In this document: piece after piece, positions 59,281 through 64,000 of the stretch | How positions within the stretch are numbered: position 1 is the stretch's first letter | Layout: each line of letters opens with the position of its first letter | Assembly (NCBI RefSeq): GCF_042159835.1 | Contig: NZ_JBBVGT010000002.1 | Location: 434,001 to 498,000, forward strand | Origin: Albibacterium profundi | Lineage (GTDB): Bacteria; Bacteroidota; Bacteroidia; Sphingobacteriales; Sphingobacteriaceae | DNA: 64,000 bases | Direction: 5' to 3' | Program-made: the position numbers and the translations under genes | The notes under the pieces: model-generated | Database searches by the model: none | The model's input: the letters and a program-made list of their open reading frames with translations, nothing else | Told to the model about the DNA's origin: nothing

Positions 59281-59712
59281 ATGAAAAGAATAGGCTGGAA
59301 AGAAATAGTCGATTTTATTGATTTCGAATTGCCAGACGTGCCTGCCAAGGTTGACACCGGAGCTAAAACGTCTGTGTTACACTGCGAACATATCGAATTG
59401 ATAAAGAAAGGCAGAAAACAATTTGTTAAATTTAGCCCTCTTAGTGCGGAGATTTCCGGTGGCAAAACCTTCACTCTCCCTTTTCATAAGGAAAGAAAAA
59501 TTAAAAATTCGTTCGGTCTGGAAGAGAACCGATACATCGTGCATACCCGAATACGTATGTTCAATGAAATCTACGATATTGAGATCTCACTGAGAGACCG
59601 GTCAAACATGGAATTTCCTATGCTATTAGGGAGAAGCTTTATACGCAGAAAGTTTCTCGTCGACGTAAACCGGGCTAATTTGGCTCATCACAAAGCCCAA
59701 AAAACAACATAA
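59281..59712 (+). CDS. RimB-like retropepsin-fold protease (PF05618 family)
   Basis: A 143-residue protein of the family named putative ATP-dependent zinc protease, but with a retropepsin-like fold. The catalytic DTGA is at 25-28 (VPAKVDTGAKTSVLHCEH) and the second hallmark FPMLLGRSFIRR is near the C-terminus. Members pair with rimK; in Pseudomonas RimB removes or limits the polyglutamate tails RimK adds. It is 25 bp upstream of rimK and almost certainly in one operon with it. Confidence 0.88.
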   Translation: MKRIGWKEIVDFIDFELPDVPAKVDTGAKTSVLHCEHIELIKKGRKQFVKFSPLSAEISGGKTFTLPFHKERKIKNSFGLEENRYIVHTRIRMFNEIYDIEISLRDRSNMEFPMLLGRSFIRRKFLVDVNRANLAHHKAQKTT

Positions 59713-59737
59713 GATAAAAACGTTCAACTGAATAGAA

Positions 59738-60667
59738 GTGAAAATTGCAATCCTATCAACCAACAAGAACTTGTACTCCACAAGGCAACTTTACGATGCG
59801 GCTGTCAAACGTGGGCACGAGTGTCTTATCCTTGATCACCGAAAATGCTATGTTGGTATCAAGCAAGGTAAACCTAGCATTCATTACAATGGACAGGATG
59901 TATCAGATATCGACGCAATCATCCCGCGTATTGGTGCCTCGCTTACGTTCTATGGTTCGGCAATCGTCCGTCAGTTTGAAGTTATGGGCGTTATTTCCGC
60001 CAACCCCAGCCAGGCTATAACCCGATCGCGCGATAAACTGCGCTGCATGCAAATCCTTTCAGGTGCCGGTATCGGTCTGCCGGTGACCGGTTTTGCTCGG
60101 AACACCCATGACGTAGACGACCTTATAAAAATGGTAGGCGGGGCTCCCCTTGTGATTAAGCTACTGGAAGGCACACAAGGTATCGGTGTCGTTTTGGCAG
60201 AAACTAAGAAAGCAGCTAGTTCTGTGATCGAAGCTTTCTTCGGACTGGGGAACAACATCCTTATTCAGGAATACATCAAAGAAGCGAAAGGAACCGACAT
60301 TCGCGTGTTTGTGGTCGACGGGAAAGTAGTCGGCGCCATGAAACGCACTGCTAAGGAAGGTGAATTTCGCTCCAACCTTCACCGAGGTGGTACAGCCGAA
60401 CTAATTAAACTTTCCAAGGCTGAACGGGAGACCGCTTTAAAAGCCGCTAAGGAACTAGGATTAACTGTGTGTGGAGTGGACATGCTGCCATCCGACCGTG
60501 GCCCCTTGGTACTGGAGGTAAATTCATCCCCCGGTCTAGAGGGCATTGAAAAAGCTACGAATCGCGATATAGCAGCTAAGGTGATTGAGTTCTTAGAAAA
60601 ACAACATGCCATCAAAGTACAAAACACCAAAAGCGCTAGAAAATCATCTAGTCGCCATAAACTATAA
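59738..60667 (+). CDS. rimK: RimK-type ATP-grasp ligase
   Basis: A 309-residue ATP-grasp enzyme that adds glutamate residues to the C-terminus of ribosomal protein S6 (in E. coli) or to other acceptors. Start is GTG. The N-terminal part KIAILSTNKNLYSTRQLYDA matches RimK; the ATP-grasp domain shows RSRDKLRCMQILSGAGIGLP, VIKLLEGTQGIGVVLAE, ILIQEYIKEAKGTDIRVFVV and the metal-binding VLEVNSSPGLEGIE. The C-terminus is a short basic, Ser/Lys/Arg-rich tail. It follows the RimB-like protease gene. Its acceptor in this organism is inferred only. Confidence 0.95.
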   Translation: MKIAILSTNKNLYSTRQLYDAAVKRGHECLILDHRKCYVGIKQGKPSIHYNGQDVSDIDAIIPRIGASLTFYGSAIVRQFEVMGVISANPSQAITRSRDKLRCMQILSGAGIGLPVTGFARNTHDVDDLIKMVGGAPLVIKLLEGTQGIGVVLAETKKAASSVIEAFFGLGNNILIQEYIKEAKGTDIRVFVVDGKVVGAMKRTAKEGEFRSNLHRGGTAELIKLSKAERETALKAAKELGLTVCGVDMLPSDRGPLVLEVNSSPGLEGIEKATNRDIAAKVIEFLEKQHAIKVQNTKSARKSSSRHKL

Positions 60668-60702
60668 ATCGTAAATAAAATAAGAAAAGAAGAGGTATAG
60701 AC

Positions 60703-62994
60703 TTGGATTATTTAGAAGGATTAAACCCATCTCAACGAGCAGCAGTAGAACAATTGAAAGGCCCAGTAATGATTGTGGCCGGCGCAGGTTCAGGAAAAAC
60801 CCGTGTAATTACCTATCGGGTAGCACACCTCATCCGAAATGGTGTGGACCCTTTTAGCATCTTGGTACTAACGTTTACAAACAAAGCAGCTAAGGAAATG
60901 CGAGAGCGGATTACCAGTGTTGTAGGAGATGCCGCGAGAAATATCTGGATGGGCACATTTCACTCCGTTTTTGCAAGAATTTTGCGTGTTGAAGCACAAC
61001 ATCTTGGCTATCCATCCAACTTTACGATTTACGACACAGATGACTCCAAGAGTTTGATCCGCACGATTCTGAAAGAAATGCAGCTCGACGATAAACTGTA
61101 CAATGCGAATTTCGTTTATAACCGCATTTCGTCGGCAAAAAACAATCTGATTTCCGCTGCGGAATATCAAAAAAACGAACAGATCCAAGCTGAGGATAAT
61201 TCGACAGGGAGAAGCTTTCTAGGCCAGATTTATCAAACCTATACACAGCGTTGTTTCAAGGCTGGGGCCATGGACTTTGATGATCTACTCTTCAAAACCA
61301 ATGTCCTGCTAAAGAATCATCCAGAGATCCTGTATAAATATCAAAACAAGTTCAAATACTTAATGCTCGATGAGTATCAGGACACCAACTTCTCTCAGTA
61401 CCTGATCGTGAAAAAACTTGCTGCCATTCACGAGAACCTGTGTGTTGTTGGTGACGATGCCCAAAGTATTTATGCGTTTCGCGGTGCCAACATCCAAAAT
61501 ATCTTAAATTTTGAAAAGGACTATCCAGATGTAAAAGTCTACAAACTAGAACAGAACTATCGATCCACAAAGAATATCGTCAACATTGCAAACAGTATCA
61601 TTGCTAAAAACAAGAACCAGCTGAAGAAGGACGTCTTTTCCAACAATGAAACCGGCGACAAAATCAAAATTATCCGTGCTTTTAGCGATAACGAAGAAGG
61701 TAAAATCGTAGCAGAAAACATTGTTCAGAAGCGTTCGATATCCGGATCAAAATATAAAGAATTTGCCATCCTCTACCGAACAAATGCACAATCACGTGCT
61801 ATGGAAGAAGCGCTGAGAAAACTGGGAGTTCCATATAAAATATATGGAGGCACTTCCTTCTATCAGAGAAAGGAAATTAAGGATTTAATCGCTTACTTTC
61901 GACTAACATTCAATCCGAACGACGAGGAAGCCTTAAAGAGGGTTATTAACTATCCACGTCGTGGTATTGGGAACACATCGGTCGAGAGGATCATGATCGC
62001 CGCCAACCAACAAAATATCGGGTTATGGGATGTTATTAAGGAGGCACCTACCTACCTTGATAACAGAACAGCCTCTGCTGTGGCACCTTTCTCGACCTTG
62101 ATTCAAAGCTTTCAAGCCATCGCCAGCGACCATAATGCTTTTGACACGGCTATGCATATTGCGCAGCATTCGGGTCTTCTCCGAGATCTTTATGAAGACA
62201 AATCGGTAGAAGGATTGAGTCGTTATGAAAACATCCAAGAACTCCTCAATGGTATCAAAGAATTTAGTGAGCGTGAAGACATTGAAGAAAAGGGACTCGA
62301 TGTTTTTATGCAGGACATTGCCTTGCTGACAAACGAAGACAATGATAAAGACCCTAATGCCGATACGGTATCGTTGATGACGATCCACTCATCCAAAGGT
62401 CTTGAATTTCCCTATGTCCACATTGTTGGCCTAGAAGAAAATCTTTTTCCTTCGCAACGTTCCTTAAACTCAAGAAGTGATCTAGAGGAGGAACGCCGCT
62501 TATTTTATGTAGCTTTAACTCGTGCTGAAAAAAATGTGTATATTTCGTATGCTACTTCACGCTATCAATGGGGGACGCTTAACAATTGCGAGCCGAGTCG
62601 CTTTATTGATGAGCTCGACCCACAATATTTAGACTTGGACTTTAAGCCTCGGATGGAAAGTAGCGGTCCGGCTTCAAGCTTTGCAAATGAGCGTGCGGGC
62701 TGGCAACAGAATCAGTCGGATCAACACGGCGACACGTACTTTAAACCCAAACCGAAGATTAAACAGAAAACCACAAGCATCTTACCAAAAGCGCATGTGC
62801 CGTCGGAAAACTTTAGTCCCTCTGACACTAGCAAACTGCAGGTGGGCATGGAAGTTGAACATGAAAGGTTCGGATTTGGGAAAGTAGTAAATGTTGAAGG
62901 GAAAGCTCCGGACATGAAAGCTACAATTTTCTTTAAAGAATTAGGACAGAAGCAATTGTTGCTTAAATTTGCAAAACTCAGAATAATAGATTAA
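60703..62994 (+). CDS. UvrD/PcrA-type DNA helicase (superfamily 1)
   Basis: A 763-residue ATP-dependent 3'-5' DNA helicase for repair and replication. Start is TTG with a good ribosome site (AAGAGGT, 60690s). Motifs: Q-motif LNPSQRAAV, Walker A VAGAGSGKTR (25-34), Ia TFTNKAAKEM, II LDEYQDTN, III GDDAQSIYAFRGA, IV EQNYRST, V MTIHSSKGLEF and VI YVALTRAEKNVY. The C-terminal 50 residues form a Tudor-like domain (VGMEVEHERFGFGKVVNVEG) as in PcrA. It may be co-transcribed with rimK (36 bp gap) and the DUF4290 gene (14 bp gap). Confidence 0.96.
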   Translation: MDYLEGLNPSQRAAVEQLKGPVMIVAGAGSGKTRVITYRVAHLIRNGVDPFSILVLTFTNKAAKEMRERITSVVGDAARNIWMGTFHSVFARILRVEAQHLGYPSNFTIYDTDDSKSLIRTILKEMQLDDKLYNANFVYNRISSAKNNLISAAEYQKNEQIQAEDNSTGRSFLGQIYQTYTQRCFKAGAMDFDDLLFKTNVLLKNHPEILYKYQNKFKYLMLDEYQDTNFSQYLIVKKLAAIHENLCVVGDDAQSIYAFRGANIQNILNFEKDYPDVKVYKLEQNYRSTKNIVNIANSIIAKNKNQLKKDVFSNNETGDKIKIIRAFSDNEEGKIVAENIVQKRSISGSKYKEFAILYRTNAQSRAMEEALRKLGVPYKIYGGTSFYQRKEIKDLIAYFRLTFNPNDEEALKRVINYPRRGIGNTSVERIMIAANQQNIGLWDVIKEAPTYLDNRTASAVAPFSTLIQSFQAIASDHNAFDTAMHIAQHSGLLRDLYEDKSVEGLSRYENIQELLNGIKEFSEREDIEEKGLDVFMQDIALLTNEDNDKDPNADTVSLMTIHSSKGLEFPYVHIVGLEENLFPSQRSLNSRSDLEEERRLFYVALTRAEKNVYISYATSRYQWGTLNNCEPSRFIDELDPQYLDLDFKPRMESSGPASSFANERAGWQQNQSDQHGDTYFKPKPKIKQKTTSILPKAHVPSENFSPSDTSKLQVGMEVEHERFGFGKVVNVEGKAPDMKATIFFKELGQKQLLLKFAKLRIID

Positions 62995-63007
62995 TTAGAA
63001 ATTCAAT

Positions 63008-63664
63008 ATGGAATTTGATTATAACAGTACACGAAGTCCCCTTATTCTCGCTGAATACGGCCGTAACGTGCAGAACATGGTAGACTATATTTGTACACTA
63101 CCAACCCGTGAAGAAAGAAATAAATATGCGCAAGTCGTAATCGACCTCATGGGATTCCTTAATCCTCATCTGCGGGATGTATCCGACTTCAAACACAAGC
63201 TTTGGGATCACTTACATATTATCTCCGACTTCAAGATCGACGTAGATTCTCCTTATCCGGTTCCAGAGAAGGAATCACTTCGTTCGAAACCGGAAATATT
63301 AGATTACCCACAGCATCGTATCCGATTTAAGCACTATGGAAAAACGGTAGAGAAGCTTATTGAATCAGCAAAAAAGATCGAAAACCCGGAGAGTCAGAAA
63401 AACATGATCACCTCCATTGCCAACTTTATGAAGATGGCTTACGTAACTTGGAACAAAGACTCTGTGGCGGATGAAACGATAATCAGTGATCTAAAAGAAC
63501 TATCAAATGGCGAATTGCCAATTGATGAAAACATGACATTGAACAAAGTAGAATTTAAAACTCCGCCTCCCGGCAATCGCGTCCGTACGGGCCAAAGCTC
63601 GAAAGGCAATAAAAACGGGAAGAACCAAAACGGAGGAAAGAAAAGAAACGGAAAGCGTCACTAA
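63008..63664 (+). CDS. DUF4290 family protein
   Basis: A 218-residue cytoplasmic protein of the Bacteroidota-specific DUF4290 family. The conserved helical part (about 1-180) includes YNSTRSPLILAEYGRNVQNM, the RNKYAQVVIDLMGFLNPHLR and FKHKLWDHLHIISDFKID segments, and MKMAYVTWNKDSV. The last 35 residues are Lys/Gly/Asn-rich and probably disordered, suggesting nucleic-acid contact. Function is unknown. It lies between the helicase gene and murA, an arrangement I recall from other members of this phylum. Confidence 0.88.
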   Translation: MEFDYNSTRSPLILAEYGRNVQNMVDYICTLPTREERNKYAQVVIDLMGFLNPHLRDVSDFKHKLWDHLHIISDFKIDVDSPYPVPEKESLRSKPEILDYPQHRIRFKHYGKTVEKLIESAKKIENPESQKNMITSIANFMKMAYVTWNKDSVADETIISDLKELSNGELPIDENMTLNKVEFKTPPPGNRVRTGQSSKGNKNGKNQNGGKKRNGKRH

Positions 63665-63694
63665 TTTTAAACACGGTACAATAAATTTATATTG

Positions 63695-64000
63695 ATGAGC
63701 AAAAACTCTTTTGAGATTATTGGAGGCACACCATTAAAGGGAGAAATTACACCTCAGGGTGCAAAGAATGAAGCATTACAAATTATTTCAGCTGTTCTTT
63801 TGACTAAGGAAAAAGTTGTCATTAACAATGTTCCTGATATTAAGGATGTCAACAAGCTGATCGATCTGCTTAGCAACCTTGGTGTTAAAGTCGACCGTCT
63901 CGGTAAGGATAGCTACAGCTTTCAAGCAGAAAACATCAATACGGAATATTTTCAAACCGAAGAGTTTAAAACTAAAGGCGGCAGTCTGCGAGGTTCTATC
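63695..64000 (+). CDS. murA: UDP-N-acetylglucosamine 1-carboxyvinyltransferase, N-terminal part
   Basis: The first 102 codons of MurA, cut by the window edge. The visible product, MSKNSFEIIGGTPLKGEITP then QGAKNEALQIISAVLL, has the family start with the Lys-Asn pair (GAKNEAL) that binds the substrate. VVINNVPDIKDVNKLIDLL is also typical. MurA adds enolpyruvate from PEP to UDP-GlcNAc, the first committed step of peptidoglycan synthesis. The catalytic Cys is beyond the edge. Confidence 0.95.
   Translation, partial: MSKNSFEIIGGTPLKGEITPQGAKNEALQIISAVLLTKEKVVINNVPDIKDVNKLIDLLSNLGVKVDRLGKDSYSFQAENINTEYFQTEEFKTKGGSLRGSI

Noticed and set aside
1..64000. CRISPR arrays, insertion sequences, toxin-antitoxin pairs or restriction systems
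   Set aside because: No regularly spaced repeats, transposase motifs or matching gene pairs were seen anywhere in the window.

Overview
The window looks like an ordinary chromosomal segment from a member of the Bacteroidota, most likely a sphingobacterium (Sphingobacterium/Olivibacter/Parapedobacter neighbourhood). The evidence is moderate G+C, weak Shine-Dalgarno sites, and several promoters of the Bacteroidota type (TTTG near -33, TAnnTTTG near -7). The gene families also fit: rpsU-xerC-hpf, type III glutamine synthetase, PafA-like phosphatase, OMP_b-brl_3 barrel protein, DUF4290, LytTR two-component system, and the long Bacteroidota form of PurM. No prophage, insertion sequence or CRISPR array was seen. 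The genus is inferred, not proven.

Layout. 1-4.8 kb: end of a secreted-protein gene, a Tat-exported Gfo/Idh/MocA oxidoreductase, and the glycerol genes glpK-glpF opposite a DeoR-type regulator. 4.9-9.8 kb: a trans-sulfuration PLP enzyme divergent from an egtB-egtD pair (ergothioneine type), then proS. 10-14.2 kb: a Tyr/Gly-rich lipoprotein, a FadL-like outer-membrane protein, and the rpsU-xerC-hpf operon. 14.2-19.8 kb: a divergent glycoamylase-like protein, a LiaF-like/LytS-like/LytTR three-gene signalling operon, and a thioredoxin-like lipoprotein. 19.9-27.8 kb: purN-purH and the complete cell-shape operon mreB-mreC-mreD-mrdA-rodA. 27.8-35.1 kb: an acidic linker protein, an FMN glutamate-synthase-domain protein, a PafA-like phosphatase, a DUF819 membrane protein, an esterase and tRNA-Phe. 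35.4-38.3 kb: an ABC exporter-type operon with its own YtrA-like GntR regulator and a membrane-anchored GIN-like protein. 38.4-49.7 kb: plant-type asparaginase, GNAT, GH31 alpha-xylosidase-like enzyme, aldo/keto reductase, a second trans-sulfuration enzyme, catalase opposite 1-Cys peroxiredoxin, and a two-domain esterase. 49.7-64 kb: NDH-2, the outer-membrane barrel protein, an alpha-oxoamine-synthase-like enzyme, an SGNH hydrolase, GlnN, PurM, a RimB-like/RimK pair, a UvrD/PcrA helicase, a DUF4290 protein and the start of murA.

Most notable observations. (1) Two promoters 34 kb apart, in front of the LiaF-like/LytS/LytTR operon and in front of the outer-membrane barrel gene, carry the same ACCGA-type 9-bp direct repeat with exactly 21 bp between repeat starts. 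In both, the repeat ends exactly 48 bp before the start of the -7 box, which suggests a small LytTR regulon including autoregulation. (2) The mreB-mreC junction can form two mutually exclusive hairpins, one of which buries the mreC start codon, and a small overlapping reading frame crosses the same spot. (3) The GntR/ABC operon has a clear inverted-repeat operator in its promoter. (4) A hairpin with a U-run sits directly before the xerC start codon, between rpsU and xerC. (5) The 14.2-16.4 kb glycoamylase-like protein seems to have lost family active-site motifs. All assignments come from reading the sequence only; no database search was run.
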